A DNA stretch of 64,000 nt from G963704535 sp963704535 (GCA_963704535.1 OY969916.1:868001-932000), one strand, 5' to 3'; positions 45,756-54,813 are shown, numbered from the stretch's first letter. The notes: generated by a model from the sequence alone, not told the origin. Program-made: numbers and translations.

Positions 45756-46586
45756 ATGGCTGTAGAGTTCGCCCGAGACATCACCTTCGGCCAGTACCTC
45801 GACCTGCGCTCGCCGGTTCATCGCCTGGACCCGCGCGCCAAGATCCTGGCGACCGGCGCCCTGATGCTGGCGGTCTTCCTGGCGCGTGGGTTCGCCGGCC
45901 TGCTGATCCTGGTGCTGTGCGCGGTGCTCATTCAGGCGCTTTCGCGCGTCCCACCGGGCTATACGCTGCGCGGCATGCGGCTGCTGATCGGGACGATGAT
46001 CGTGATCGCCATCTTCCAAGTCCTGTTCTACCCGGACCCGCCCGCCGAGGCGACCTTCTGGCGCTGGGGTGTGCTGTCGATCTCGCGCGATGGGCTGCGC
46101 CAGGCCGCGTTGACCTTTATCCGCGTGCTGCTGCTCTACCACCTGACCAGCACGCTGCTGTTCACGACCGCGCTGATGGACCTGGCCGATGGGGCCGAGG
46201 TGATGTTGGGGCCGCTCAAGCGCCTGCGGGTGCCGGTGAACGAGCTGGTGATGGTCGCAGTGATCGCGCTGAAGTTCGTCCCGCTACTGGTGGCCGAGCT
46301 TGAGCGGCTGATCAAAGCCCAGACCGCGCGCGGGGCGCGCTTCGACCGGGGCGGCCTGATCCAGCGCGGGCGGAAGCTGGGTGCGCTGCTGATCCCGCTG
46401 TTCGTCAGCGCCTTCAGCCGCGCCGAGGCGCTCACGACGGCGATGGACGCCCGCTGCTACCGCGGCGGCCAGGGCCGCACCAAGCGCCGCGTGCTGCGCT
46501 TCGGCCGCGCCGACGCCCTGGCGCTGGCCGTCGCGCTGCTCTTCGCCGCGTCTGCGCTGCTGATCAGCCGGGCGTTGTCCCTTTAG
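45756..46586 (+). CDS. ecfT: ECF transporter transmembrane component EcfT
   Basis: The product has 276 residues and about five to six membrane helices. The start FGQYLDLRSPVHRLDPRAKILATG is typical of EcfT. The two cytoplasmic coupling motifs, which contact the ATPase grooves, occur as AQTARGARFDRGG and MDARCYRGGQGRTKRR. EcfT links the ATPase dimer to the S component. It starts immediately after a repeat array with no evident ribosome site. Confidence 0.92.
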   Translation: MAVEFARDITFGQYLDLRSPVHRLDPRAKILATGALMLAVFLARGFAGLLILVLCAVLIQALSRVPPGYTLRGMRLLIGTMIVIAIFQVLFYPDPPAEATFWRWGVLSISRDGLRQAALTFIRVLLLYHLTSTLLFTTALMDLADGAEVMLGPLKRLRVPVNELVMVAVIALKFVPLLVAELERLIKAQTARGARFDRGGLIQRGRKLGALLIPLFVSAFSRAEALTTAMDARCYRGGQGRTKRRVLRFGRADALALAVALLFAASALLISRALSL

Positions 46587-46605
46587 GCAAGGTTCTTGGG
46601 AGCTT

Positions 46606-46685
46606 TACAGTTCTGAGAAAAAAGGGGGTTTGAGGGGGCAGCCCCCTCGGTGTTCTCCCATCCACACTGTAAAGGAGAACGGCGT
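46606..46685. repeat. Family A palindromic repeat, inverted copy
   Basis: TACAGTTCTGAGAAAAAAGG, the dyad TTTGAGGGGGCAGCCCCCTC and CACTGTAAAGGAGAACGGCG resemble the 32781 copy and follow the ecfT stop. Confidence 0.85.
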
Positions 46686-46692
46686 CACCCGA

Positions 46693-46880
46693 AACCTTGT
46701 CGTAACCCCACGAAGGCCACGAAGAGAAGGAAGACCACGAAGTTACCTTCTCTTTTTTCGTGAGCTTCAGGGCATCGTGGATGATGACGAGGTCTGTGAA
46801 TAGCACAGGGGCAGGAAGACCACGAAGCTACCTTCATCTTTCTTCGCGATCTTCAAGTCTTCGTGATCTTCGTGGATGAT
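46693..46880. repeat. CCACGAAG/CTTCGTG heptamer-octamer arrays
   Basis: CACGAAGGCCACGAAGAG, GACCACGAAGTTACCTTCTC, CTTCGTGATCTTCGTGGATG and related units form at least two possible hairpins. Together with the preceding Family A copy they fill the 322-bp gap between ecfT and the M20 peptidase gene. Confidence 0.75.
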
Positions 46881-46908
46881 TAAGCGATCCGAGGGGCGGT
46901 AGAGCTGT

Positions 46909-48165
46909 ATGGACGACACAACGAACCGCGCGCTGGCCCATCTCGACGCCGAGGCGATGATCGCATTCCTGCGCGATCTCGTGCGCGCGCCCAGCGTGTA
47001 CCTGCCCGGCGTGGCCGGCGCGAACGAGGAGCGCGCCGCGCGGCTGGTGTATGACCTGCTGCGCTCCTGGGGCTGGCAGCCGGCCTGGGAAGAGGTCGCG
47101 CCGGGGCGGCCGAATGTCGTGGCCGACCTGGCCGGGAGTGCCGGGGACGGGCCGCTGCTGCTGTTCGAGGGCCACACCGACGTGGTGACGCCGGGCGACC
47201 GGGCGACGTGGCGCTACGACCCGTTCGGCGGCGAGATCGTCTCCAGCAGCACTGGGCGGCGGCTGTACGGACGCGGCGCCGCCGACATGAAAGCGGGCGT
47301 GGCGGCCATGCTGTTCGCGGCGCGCGCCATCCAGCTTGCCGGGGCGCCCTTCGCCGGTCGCATCCGCCTGCTGGTGCCGGTGGACGAGGAAGGGTTGATG
47401 CTGGGCATCAAGGCGATCGTGGCGCGCGGCCAGGCCGACGGCGCCGCCGGGGCGATCATCTGCGAGCCGGAGGGGCGCGAGGTCTGCGTAGCACAGAAAG
47501 GATCACTGCGGCTGCGGCTGCTCTCCTTCGGGCGGATCGCCCACGGCGCGATGCCGGAGCAGGGCGTGAACGCGCTGGCCGGCATGGTGCGGCTGCTGGC
47601 GCGCGTGATCGAGCTTGAGCAGCAGGTCCAGGGCCAGGAGCGCGAGCACCCGCTGCTGGGCCGGCCATACATCACTCCCACGATCGCCCGCGCCCCGCTC
47701 AGCGGCGACGCCAGCCAGATCAACTGTCTGCCCGACCTGTGCGACGCCTTCCTCGACATTCGCAGCCTGCCCAGCATGGATCACGGCACGCTGATCGGGC
47801 GCATCCGAGGGCTGATGCAGGCCGAGCAGGCCGCGCACCCGGCCTCACGCTTCGAGCTGGAGCTGATCGACGATCGGCCCGCCACCGAGGTCGCCGCCGG
47901 GCACCCGCTGGTCCAAGCGGTCGTGGCGGCCCACCGGCACGTGTACGGCGCCGCACCCAGCTACGGCGGCGTGCCCGGCTCGACCGACGGCACCATCCTC
48001 GCGCGCGACCGCAACATCCCGGTGGTCGTCTACGGCCCCGGCGATAAGCGCATCCCGCACCAGCCCGACGAGTTCGTGGAGTTGGACGAGGTCGTTCGGG
48101 CGGCGCAGGTGTATGTGATCGCCGCACTGCGCTTCCTAAACGGGAGATTAGAGATTAGAGATTAG
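46909..48165 (+). CDS. M20-family metallopeptidase (ArgE/DapE/CPG2-like)
   Basis: The 418-residue product has the M20 metal-site motifs: FEGHTDVV (residue ~87), GRGAADMKAG (~122) and VDEEG (~160, general base), followed by an inserted dimerisation domain and the late metal ligand in GDKRIPHQPDEFVELDE. Enzymes of this type cleave acyl groups or dipeptides; the substrate cannot be told from sequence. The last residues and stop (LEIRD) are encoded by the AGATTAG repeat that follows. Confidence 0.88.
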   Translation: MDDTTNRALAHLDAEAMIAFLRDLVRAPSVYLPGVAGANEERAARLVYDLLRSWGWQPAWEEVAPGRPNVVADLAGSAGDGPLLLFEGHTDVVTPGDRATWRYDPFGGEIVSSSTGRRLYGRGAADMKAGVAAMLFAARAIQLAGAPFAGRIRLLVPVDEEGLMLGIKAIVARGQADGAAGAIICEPEGREVCVAQKGSLRLRLLSFGRIAHGAMPEQGVNALAGMVRLLARVIELEQQVQGQEREHPLLGRPYITPTIARAPLSGDASQINCLPDLCDAFLDIRSLPSMDHGTLIGRIRGLMQAEQAAHPASRFELELIDDRPATEVAAGHPLVQAVVAAHRHVYGAAPSYGGVPGSTDGTILARDRNIPVVVYGPGDKRIPHQPDEFVELDEVVRAAQVYVIAALRFLNGRLEIRD

Positions 48166-48198
48166 AGATTCGTCTTCAATCTCCAATCTCTAATCTCC
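48142..48198. repeat. GAGATTA/TAATCTC heptamer hairpin overlapping a stop codon
   Basis: Three to four AGATTAG units face CAATCTCCAATCTCTAATCTC. The TAG stop of the M20 peptidase gene at 48163-48165 is part of a repeat unit. The hairpin ends 14 bases before panE. Confidence 0.9.
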
Positions 48199-48212
48199 AC
48201 TATCGAGGGGCC

Positions 48213-49235
48213 ATGAAAATCGGTATCATCGGCGCCGGTGCAATGGGCAGCCTGCTGGGTTTCTGCCTGTGCGGGCAGGCCGAGGTCTGGCTGCTCGACC
48301 CGTGGCAGGTACACGTCGAAGCGATCAGCGCCGGCGGGCTGCTGTGCGAACAGGGCGACACTGCCGCCACCCGCCACCCCCACGCGACCACCGACCCGCT
48401 AGCGATCGGCCCCTGCGACGCAGTGCTCGTGCTGGTCAAGGCCCACCAAACCGCGTGGGCGGTCGAGCAGGCGCGGTTCCTCCTCAAGCCCACCGCTGAC
48501 AAGGTGACAAGGTGGCAAGGTGACAAGGTGACGGAGCAGCAGATTCGTAATACTGTCACCCCCTCACCCCCTCACCCCCTCACCTTGTCACGGACGCTGG
48601 TCGTGACGCTCCAGAACGGCGTGGGCAACCGCGAGCTGCTGGCCGCGGCGTTGGGCGACGACCGGGTCGGGCAGGGGGTGACGGCACTAGGGGCTACGCT
48701 CCTCGGGCCGGGGCGCGTGCGGCACGCCGGCCAGGGCGCGACGATCTTCGGCGCCGCGCCGGAGCGGGCGGGCATGACCGCGCTGGCCGAGCTGTTCGGC
48801 GCGTGCGGGCTGCCGGCCGAACTGAGCGATGACCTGGATACGCTGGTATGGGGCAAGCTGGTGGTCAATGTCGGGATCAACGCCCTCACGGCGCTGCTGC
48901 GGGTACACAACGGCGTCCTGACAACGACGCCCCAAGCGCGCGCACTGGTCGCACAGGTGGTGGCCGAGGCGGTAGCCGTGGCGGCCGCGCGCGGCACGCC
49001 GCTGCCCTACGCCGACCCGCTGGAGCACGTGCTGGCCGTCGCCGCAGCCACCAGCGCCAACCGCTCCTCGATGCTCCAGGATGTGCTGCGCGGCAGCCCA
49101 ACCGAGATCGCCACGATCAACGGCGCAGTGGTGGATGAGGGGCGCCGCCTGGGCGTGCCGACGCCGGCCAACGAGCTGCTCACCGCCTTGGTGCAGGCGC
49201 TCGATGCCACCGCTGCGCTCCGCGTGCGAGATTAG
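48213..49235 (+). CDS. panE: 2-dehydropantoate 2-reductase (ketopantoate reductase), repeat-invaded
   Basis: The product has the NADPH-binding GIIGAGAMGSLLG at the N-terminus, VLVKAHQTAWAVEQA, LVVTLQNGVGNRELL, the catalytic-lysine helix WGKLVVNVGINALTALL and SSMLQDVLRGSPTEIATINGAVVDEG. PanE reduces ketopantoate to pantoate in CoA biosynthesis. A ~32-residue insert (48497-48591) encoded by an inverted repeat interrupts the surface loop between FLLKP and TLVVTLQNG, where family members usually have only a few residues. The stop codon is formed by a GATTAG repeat unit (RVRD-stop). It lies 47 bp after the M20 peptidase gene. Confidence 0.93.
   Translation: MKIGIIGAGAMGSLLGFCLCGQAEVWLLDPWQVHVEAISAGGLLCEQGDTAATRHPHATTDPLAIGPCDAVLVLVKAHQTAWAVEQARFLLKPTADKVTRWQGDKVTEQQIRNTVTPSPPHPLTLSRTLVVTLQNGVGNRELLAAALGDDRVGQGVTALGATLLGPGRVRHAGQGATIFGAAPERAGMTALAELFGACGLPAELSDDLDTLVWGKLVVNVGINALTALLRVHNGVLTTTPQARALVAQVVAEAVAVAAARGTPLPYADPLEHVLAVAAATSANRSSMLQDVLRGSPTEIATINGAVVDEGRRLGVPTPANELLTALVQALDATAALRVRD
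48497..48591. repeat. Inverted repeat inside panE
   Basis: TGACAAGGTGACAAGGTGGC and further GTGACAAG units face CACCCCCTCACCCCCTCACC and CACCTTGTCAC. The element is in frame and would form a strong mRNA hairpin within the coding region. Confidence 0.9.
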
Positions 49236-49266
49236 AGATTCTCGAAAATACACTATCCCGGCGTGG

Positions 49267-49332
49267 GCGTTACGTGTTACGTATTGCGTGTTGCGTGAGT
49301 CAGCGCGACGCAACACGTAACACGTAACACGG
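49267..49332. repeat. CGTGTTA/TAACACG heptamer hairpin
   Basis: GCGTTACGTGTTACGTATTG and GCGTGTTGCGTG units face CGCAACACGTAACACGTAAC. It lies 31 bp after the panE stop. Confidence 0.85.
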
Positions 49333-49360
49333 GCCTGGCTCGTTTAAAAATCGAGCGTCC

Positions 49361-49466
49361 CTTAGAAGCTGTCTGAAAAGGCCCGCGCGCCACTCGCGAT
49401 CCACCGTGGAAAGGGTCTTTTTGAGGGGCGACCCCTCAAACTCCCCCTTTTCAGACAGCCTCTTAG
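49361..49466. repeat. Family B palindromic repeat with 20-bp imperfect ends
   Basis: CTTAGAAGCTGTCTGAAAAG (49361-49380) pairs with CTTTTCAGACAGCCTCTTAG (49447-49466) around TTTGAGGGGCGACCCCTCAAA. It overlaps the stop codon of the minus-strand kinase gene. Confidence 0.9.
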
Positions 49467-50920
49467 AGCTGAACCGTAGGGATCGTCAGCTCCACCACGA
49501 CCCCGCTCCGATCGTCGCGGTTCGCGATGCGGCAGGTCCCGCCCACGCTCCACAGCACTTGAGCCACCAGCGCGAGCCCCAAGCCCATGCCGGGGATCTG
49601 GCCGGTGAAAAAGCTTTCGCCCTGGTAGTACGGCCGCCACACCCGCGCCAACTGCTCCTGCGAGAGCATCACCCCGTCGTCGCGCACCGCGATGCTGACG
49701 CCGGTCGCGCCGGAGCGGAGTACCTGGATCTCCACCATCGGCGCGCGGCGGGGGTGAAACTTCTTCGCATTCTCCAGCAGCTCCCGGAACACCATCTCGA
49801 CCGCCCGTTCGGAGCAGACCAAACCGGCGTCGGCCAAGCCAGCCCCAACCACGACGCGTGTCTCCACCTCGATCTCGGCGCTGATCGCGGCCAGAAGCGA
49901 CGGGAGCTGCGTGAGCGGGAAAGCGCCACCGGCTTGGGCCAGGACCGGCGTCTCCAGGTACTCCAGGATATCTTTGATCTCATTATGCAGGCGCTCGGCG
50001 GTTTCAAGGGCCGTCCCGGCCAACGCGGCGACATCGTCGCCCGTCATGGTCTGCGCGCGCGACGCCAGCAGCTTCAGGCTGCCCAGCATTCCGACCAGCG
50101 GGGTGCGCAGCTTGTGGTTGACCGCGCCCTGGAACGAGTGAATCTCGTGCTCTAGCGCCCGCTGGGCAGTGACATCGCGAACGCGGATCATCCAGCCGCT
50201 ATCAGGCCCAGTCGGCAGCTCGGCGACCTCGACCTGTAGCCAGAACGCGCGGCGATCGAGCAGCTCGGGCTGCACCAGATACAGCGATGCCGGCCCTACG
50301 GCAGCCGGCTGCTCCAGCCAGCGCGCCCAGGCGTCCTGCGGCTCGCGGCGATATAGCCGCTCGGTCAGCGCGGCGAAGGTTTCGCCGATCGACGCCTGCT
50401 CGCTCGCCGGGAGGCTGAAGAAGCGCCGCGCTGCCGAATTGGCATATTGGATCTCGCCGCGCAGGTTCAGCATCAGGTAGCCGTTATCGCTCTGCTCGAC
50501 GGCCCAGGCGAACTTGGCCCGCTCCACCAGCAGCCGGCGGTAGCGATTGATCCGGGTGGTGCTGCGTACGCGGGCGCGCAGTTCCACGCCGTCAAAGGGC
50601 TTAGTCAGAAAATCATCGACCCCGGCCTCGATCGCCAGGATGCGCAACTCGCGGTCATCCAGCGCCGTGACCATGATCACCGGCACCTCGGCCAGGTCCG
50701 GCACGGCCCGCAACCTGCGGCAGGTCTCGAAGCCATCCATCCTGGGCATGAGCGCATCGAGCAGGATCAGGTCGGGCAGCAGATCCGCTGCCAGTTGCAG
50801 CGCTTCTATGCCATCGGCCGCGAGCGCCACCTGATAGCCGAGCGGCCGCAGCAGCCGCTCCAGCGTCGTGCGCACGGCCGGCTCATCGTCGACAATTAAA
50901 ATAGTGCTTGTATGTGGCAT
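49463..50920 (-). CDS. Response-regulator/PAS/histidine-kinase hybrid
   Basis: The 485-residue cytosolic protein has an N-terminal receiver (phospho-acceptor Asp in LILLDALMPRMDG; conserved Lys in FLTKPFDG), a PAS domain (~135-245), a kinase helix with QGAVNHKLRTPLVGM as H-box, an N-box RELLENAKKFHPRR and a G-box GMGLGLALVAQ. No membrane segment is present. Receiver-first hybrids of this form sense an upstream phosphorelay and signal by kinase output. It is separated from the following two-component pair by 67 bp in the same orientation. Confidence 0.92.
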   Translation of the reverse strand: MPHTSTILIVDDEPAVRTTLERLLRPLGYQVALAADGIEALQLAADLLPDLILLDALMPRMDGFETCRRLRAVPDLAEVPVIMVTALDDRELRILAIEAGVDDFLTKPFDGVELRARVRSTTRINRYRRLLVERAKFAWAVEQSDNGYLMLNLRGEIQYANSAARRFFSLPASEQASIGETFAALTERLYRREPQDAWARWLEQPAAVGPASLYLVQPELLDRRAFWLQVEVAELPTGPDSGWMIRVRDVTAQRALEHEIHSFQGAVNHKLRTPLVGMLGSLKLLASRAQTMTGDDVAALAGTALETAERLHNEIKDILEYLETPVLAQAGGAFPLTQLPSLLAAISAEIEVETRVVVGAGLADAGLVCSERAVEMVFRELLENAKKFHPRRAPMVEIQVLRSGATGVSIAVRDDGVMLSQEQLARVWRPYYQGESFFTGQIPGMGLGLALVAQVLWSVGGTCRIANRDDRSGVVVELTIPTVQL

Positions 50921-50987
50921 GACCTTGTTCTCGCTTTCGGCGCCCTATCCTAGCACAAACGAGGCGAGGGGACAAGGACGGAGGCAC

Positions 50988-51665
50988 CTACGCCTTGAAC
51001 TGAAGCAGATACCCGACCCCGGCGACCGTGACGACGTAGTGCGGCTCGGCGGGGTTCTCCTCGATCTTTTGGCGCAGCCGGTGGATGAGCTGTTTGAGCA
51101 ACTGCCGGTCGCCGACGCCGCGGTAGCCCCAGACATGATTGGTCAGGCGCTCGAAGGGGATGGTGCGCTCGGCATTGGCCAGCAGGTACTGGAGCAGCCG
51201 GAACTCCAGGTTGGTCAGCCGGATCGGCGCGCCGCCGCGCACGCTCACCGCCTGCCGCTCGGCGTCGAGCAACAGGTCGCCACCCGCCAGCGCGGCCGGC
51301 CGATCGATCTCGGCCCGGCGCAGCAGCGCCCGTACCCGCGCCAGCAGCGTGCGCGGGCTGAACGGCTTGGTCAGGTAGTCGTCGGCGCCCAGGTCCAGCC
51401 CCTGCACCTGATCCTCCTCGCTGCTACGCACGGTCAGCATCATGATCGGCGTGGTCGCCTCGGCCCGGATCTGGCGGCAGACCTCGAAGCCGCCCAGGGC
51501 CGGCAGGTTCACGTCGAGGATCACCAGGTCCGGCTGCTCGCGCGCGAAGCTGGCCAGCGCGCTGGGGCCATCGGAAGCCTCGATCGCCAGGTAGCCGGCC
51601 TGGCGCAGGGCGAAGCCGATCAGCCCGCGCAGCTCAAGATCGTCGTCAACGACCAGGATCTTCAT
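50988..51665 (-). CDS. OmpR/PhoB-family response regulator
   Basis: The product has 225 residues. The receiver has acidic pocket VVDDD, phospho-Asp in LVILDVNLPALGG and Lys in YLTKPFSP. The C-terminal winged helix is of PhoB type (LTNLEFRLLQYLLANAERTIPFERLTNHVWG; RQLLKQLIHRLRQKIEENPAEPHYVVTVAGVGYLL). The start overlaps the last 20 bases of the kinase gene upstream, so the pair is coupled. Confidence 0.95.
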   Translation of the reverse strand: MKILVVDDDLELRGLIGFALRQAGYLAIEASDGPSALASFAREQPDLVILDVNLPALGGFEVCRQIRAEATTPIMMLTVRSSEEDQVQGLDLGADDYLTKPFSPRTLLARVRALLRRAEIDRPAALAGGDLLLDAERQAVSVRGGAPIRLTNLEFRLLQYLLANAERTIPFERLTNHVWGYRGVGDRQLLKQLIHRLRQKIEENPAEPHYVVTVAGVGYLLQFKA

Positions 51666-53718
51666 TCGTCGGCCCTCTTGGCAGCGTCACACATATCCGC
51701 GCGCCCCCCCCGTTGCTCCGGGCGTCGACCCGGCCGCCGTGGCGCTCGACGATCGACTTGACGATCCACAGCCCCAGCCCAACGCCGCTCTGCTCTGGCT
51801 CCTCGGACGACGAGCGCACAAACCGACCGAACAGCGCCGGGCCGGCGTCGGGCGGCAGGCCCGGCCCCTGGTCTTCGACCCACAACGTGACCGCCGCCGC
51901 CTCGACGCCGCCGCCGATCTGGATGGTCGACCCTGCGGGCGCGAACTTATTGGCATTGGCCAGCAGGTTGACGAACACCTGGGTCAGCAGGGAGGCGTCG
52001 CCCTCGATCGCCGGCATAGGATAGGGCAGCTCGACCACCGCCGACTGCCGGCGCTGTTCGAGCAGCGGCCTGGTCATCTCCAGCGCGCCCTCGATCACCT
52101 CGTCCAGGGCCAGTGGGCGGCGACGAATCGCGCCGCGCCCGGCCTCGATCCGCGCGCTCTCCAGCAGATTATCGATCAGCTGAGTCAGGCGCAGCGTCCC
52201 GCGCTGGAGCGAGAGGACCAACTGCCCGATCTGGTCGGTCGTCAGGTCGGGGAGCTGGTCCAGCAGCAGCTCGATCGACGCGAGCTGGGCCGAGAGCGGG
52301 GTCCTGAACTCATGCGAGATATTGGCGAGCACGGCATCGCGCAGGCGGCGGGTGGCCTCGATATCGGTCTCGTCGCGCAGCACCTGGACCTGCTGCCCAT
52401 CGGCGGGCGGCGCGCTGGTGATCACGACAGTGCGACGCTGGTTGTTGGGCAGCAGCAGGTGCTCGGTGGCGCGGGCGCCGCCGCGGAAGCGGGCGTGGAT
52501 GATCGGGCAGTGCTCGGCGCACGGTCGCACGCCGCCGGGGCCGCGCGGGTTGAGCACATCGCCGCAGAAGCGCCCGATCGCCTGCTGGCTGTCGATCCCC
52601 AGCAGCGCGGCAAGCTGCGGGTTGACGTAGCGGATGCGCCGCTCGGCATCGACCGTGAAGACCCCCTCGATGATGCCGGTGACGATCGCGTGAGCCTCGG
52701 TCTGCTGGCGGCGCAGGTCGGCGGTGAGCTGGAGCAGCCGGCGGCGCATCTCCTCAAGCGTCGCCGCCAGCGTGCCGATCTCGGCGCCGGGCGCGCGGGC
52801 CACCGGCGTACTGAGGTCGCCGGCGCCGATCCGGGCGGCGGCGCCGGTCAGCGCCTCCAGCGGGCGGCCCAGGCGGCGACCGATCAGTAGGCTGACCAGC
52901 GCCCCAAGCAGGGCTACCGCCAGCGCCAGCGCCAGCAGCGTCTGGACCAGGCTGCGCAGCGAGTCGGCGCTGCTGGTGGTGGGCAAGTCGGTCTCGACCA
53001 GGCCGACGACCTCGCCGGAAGGGTCGCGCACTGGCGCGACCGACACATAGCGCGCCAGGGCGTCGATTCGCCCGGCGACCGGCTCCCCCGAGGCAAGCGC
53101 GCGCTCACGGAGGGCGGCGCGCGGATTCGGCCCGGCCGGCTGGGCAGCCTGGCGATCCAGGATCGTCACCGGCAGCCGGATGTTGGCGCTCAACTGGCTA
53201 GCGAAGGAATCGTCCAGCAGCAGCGCCACCAGCACCCGCCCCTCCGGCAGCCCCGGCAGCTCGGCCCACGCGCCCAGCACCAGCGGCCCGCCGGCCGGCT
53301 GCCGGTACAGAAAGCGATTGTCGGTCGGGGCCCGCGTCGACCAGAGCGCCTCCCACGGCAGTGCCGCCCCACTACGCGCAGCAACCTGATCGCCAAGCAG
53401 CACAGCCGTGCCGTCGAGGTGGCTGGTCTGCTGAAACTGGGCCAGGAACGGCTCAAGCGCCGCCCGATCGCCGGCCCGCAGCAAGCGCAGCAGCGTCGGC
53501 CGTTCGCCTAGCAGCCGGGCGGTCGTCAGGGTACTGTCCCCGGCATTGGCGATCTCGCGCTGGACCGCCGCGCCGGCCTGCGCCACGCGCGCCAGTGCCT
53601 GCTCGTCGGCGAACTGGCTCAACAGGCGCACAGCCACGAAGGCCACACCGAGAATCGCCAGGAGCTGTAGCCCGACGTTGACCCCGATCAGAAGGGTGCT
53701 GAGGCGCAGACGACGCAT
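51646..53718 (-). CDS. Membrane sensor histidine kinase with Cache-like, HAMP and PAS domains
   Basis: The product has 690 residues: a membrane helix (9-31), an extracellular Cache-like domain to ~255, a second helix (~260-283), HAMP (~285-335), a PAS domain (~345-455), HisKA with ISHEFRTPLSAQLASIEL, and an ATPase with NLLANANKFAPAGS, VEDQGPGLPPDAG and GVGLGLWIVKSIV. The PAS carries a cysteine-rich loop CGDVLNPRGPGGVRPCAEHC, a pattern that could bind a metal or respond to redox state. It is the cognate kinase of the overlapping OmpR-type regulator. Confidence 0.93.
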   Translation of the reverse strand: MRRLRLSTLLIGVNVGLQLLAILGVAFVAVRLLSQFADEQALARVAQAGAAVQREIANAGDSTLTTARLLGERPTLLRLLRAGDRAALEPFLAQFQQTSHLDGTAVLLGDQVAARSGAALPWEALWSTRAPTDNRFLYRQPAGGPLVLGAWAELPGLPEGRVLVALLLDDSFASQLSANIRLPVTILDRQAAQPAGPNPRAALRERALASGEPVAGRIDALARYVSVAPVRDPSGEVVGLVETDLPTTSSADSLRSLVQTLLALALAVALLGALVSLLIGRRLGRPLEALTGAAARIGAGDLSTPVARAPGAEIGTLAATLEEMRRRLLQLTADLRRQQTEAHAIVTGIIEGVFTVDAERRIRYVNPQLAALLGIDSQQAIGRFCGDVLNPRGPGGVRPCAEHCPIIHARFRGGARATEHLLLPNNQRRTVVITSAPPADGQQVQVLRDETDIEATRRLRDAVLANISHEFRTPLSAQLASIELLLDQLPDLTTDQIGQLVLSLQRGTLRLTQLIDNLLESARIEAGRGAIRRRPLALDEVIEGALEMTRPLLEQRRQSAVVELPYPMPAIEGDASLLTQVFVNLLANANKFAPAGSTIQIGGGVEAAAVTLWVEDQGPGLPPDAGPALFGRFVRSSSEEPEQSGVGLGLWIVKSIVERHGGRVDARSNGGGARICVTLPRGPTNEDPGR

Positions 53719-53827
53719 ACGTTCCCTGAAAAAGAATCAGAAAGGGGAGGGGCGAGAGGAGAGCCGCCCGCACCTCCCTGCCTTTGCACAACCGTGCGTA
53801 GTATAGCACGGCGGCGCCGGCCGCGCC

Positions 53828-54172
53828 TCAGCGCAGGAGCGCGTCGAAGCGCTCCTGGTACTGCCGCTTGGACCGCGCGCCGATGAGCCGCTCGACCTCG
53901 CGGCCATCCTTGAAGACGATCAGCGTCGGCAACCCTTGCACGCCCAATTGAACCATGGAGCGCTGGTGCTCGTCGGTGTTGAGCTTGGCGATCGTCACCC
54001 TACCGGCATACTCGGCGGCCAGCTCGTTGAGGATCGGCCCGATCACCCGGCAGGGCGGGCACCACGACGCCCAGAAGTCGACCACTACCGGCAGCGGCGA
54101 GGCCAACACGTCGTCGGCGAAGCTGGCATCCGTCACGATGATCGGCTTGTCCACGGCAGTTTGTGCAGTCAT
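53828..54172 (-). CDS. trxA: Thioredoxin
   Basis: 114 residues with the thioredoxin fold and active site VVDFWASWCPPCRVIGPI; the dipeptide is PP instead of the usual GP. The cis-proline segment is GVQGLPTLIVFKDG. The ATG at 54172 follows AAGGGA. The gene is divergent from a MerR-type regulator and has a MerR-style promoter, so it is probably induced by that regulator under thiol or oxidative stress. Confidence 0.93.
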   Translation of the reverse strand: MTAQTAVDKPIIVTDASFADDVLASPLPVVVDFWASWCPPCRVIGPILNELAAEYAGRVTIAKLNTDEHQRSMVQLGVQGLPTLIVFKDGREVERLIGARSKRQYQERFDALLR

Positions 54173-54264
54173 TGTGATCTTCCCTTCTTTGTACGCGAAG
54201 CTGCACCCCCACGGGGTACGCAGCACCTCGACCTTGCCGAGACCCGGCCAAAGGTCTAAAATGC

Positions 54265-54295
54265 AGTCTACATGTTCGAGTCGGCTGGAAGTCAA
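54265..54295 (-). promoter_or_regulatory. MerR-type promoter of the thioredoxin gene
   Basis: On the minus strand TTGACT (54290-54295) and TAGACT (54265-54270) are 19 bp apart, the long spacer that MerR-family activators correct by untwisting DNA. No perfect dyad is visible in the spacer. Confidence 0.55.
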
Positions 54296-54310
54296 GTGGG
54301 GATTTTGCAC

Positions 54311-54703
54311 ATGGAAGAGCTTACGATCAGCGAGGTCGCGCGGCGGTCGGGGGTGCGAGCCACCACCATCAGGTACTACGAGAACATCAACGTGCTGCCG
54401 GTACCACGGCGCGCAAATGGACGGCGGCGCTACGATCCGGAGATCCTCGACCGGCTGGCATTTATCCAGGTCGCCCAGCAACTGGGGTGTACGCTGACCG
54501 AGATCGGACTGCTGTTCGAGCAGCGTGACACGTTCGCACCGCTCTCGGAGCGCTGGCAGGCGCTCGCACGCGAGAAGCTGGCCGATGTGGAGCGCCTGAT
54601 CCGCCACGCCCGCGAAGTCAGGCAGACGCTGCTCAACGGGCTGCGCTGTAACTGCCCGAACCTGCACGAGTGCATCGACTGCGTGCTCAAGCAGTGCGCC
54701 TAG
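54311..54703 (+). CDS. MerR-family regulator with C-terminal cysteine cluster
   Basis: ATG 54311 gives 130 residues; the earlier ATG at 54272 would overlap the divergent promoter. The N-terminus is MerR winged helix (LTISEVARRSGVRATTIRYYENINVLPVPRR), followed by the dimer helix (LAREKLADVERLIRHAREVRQTLL). The end, RCNCPNLHECIDCVLKQC, has five cysteines, reminiscent of SoxR or metal-sensing MerR proteins. This suggests a metal or Fe-S/redox effector. It probably controls trxA across the shared intergenic region. Confidence 0.88.
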   Translation: MEELTISEVARRSGVRATTIRYYENINVLPVPRRANGRRRYDPEILDRLAFIQVAQQLGCTLTEIGLLFEQRDTFAPLSERWQALAREKLADVERLIRHAREVRQTLLNGLRCNCPNLHECIDCVLKQCA

Positions 54704-54813
54704 AATACCGATAGAGAATCCGCGAATTGGGCGAATATTCGCGAATACATTGCCGAACATTCGCGTCGATTAGCGTTATTCGCGGATGCATCCGGTATAC
54801 TCTACCGATGCTA

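Noticed and set aside
46909..49235. M20 peptidase and panE considered as a pantothenate operon
   Set aside because: They are adjacent and codirectional, but the repeat hairpin between them probably ends transcription and no other pan gene is present.
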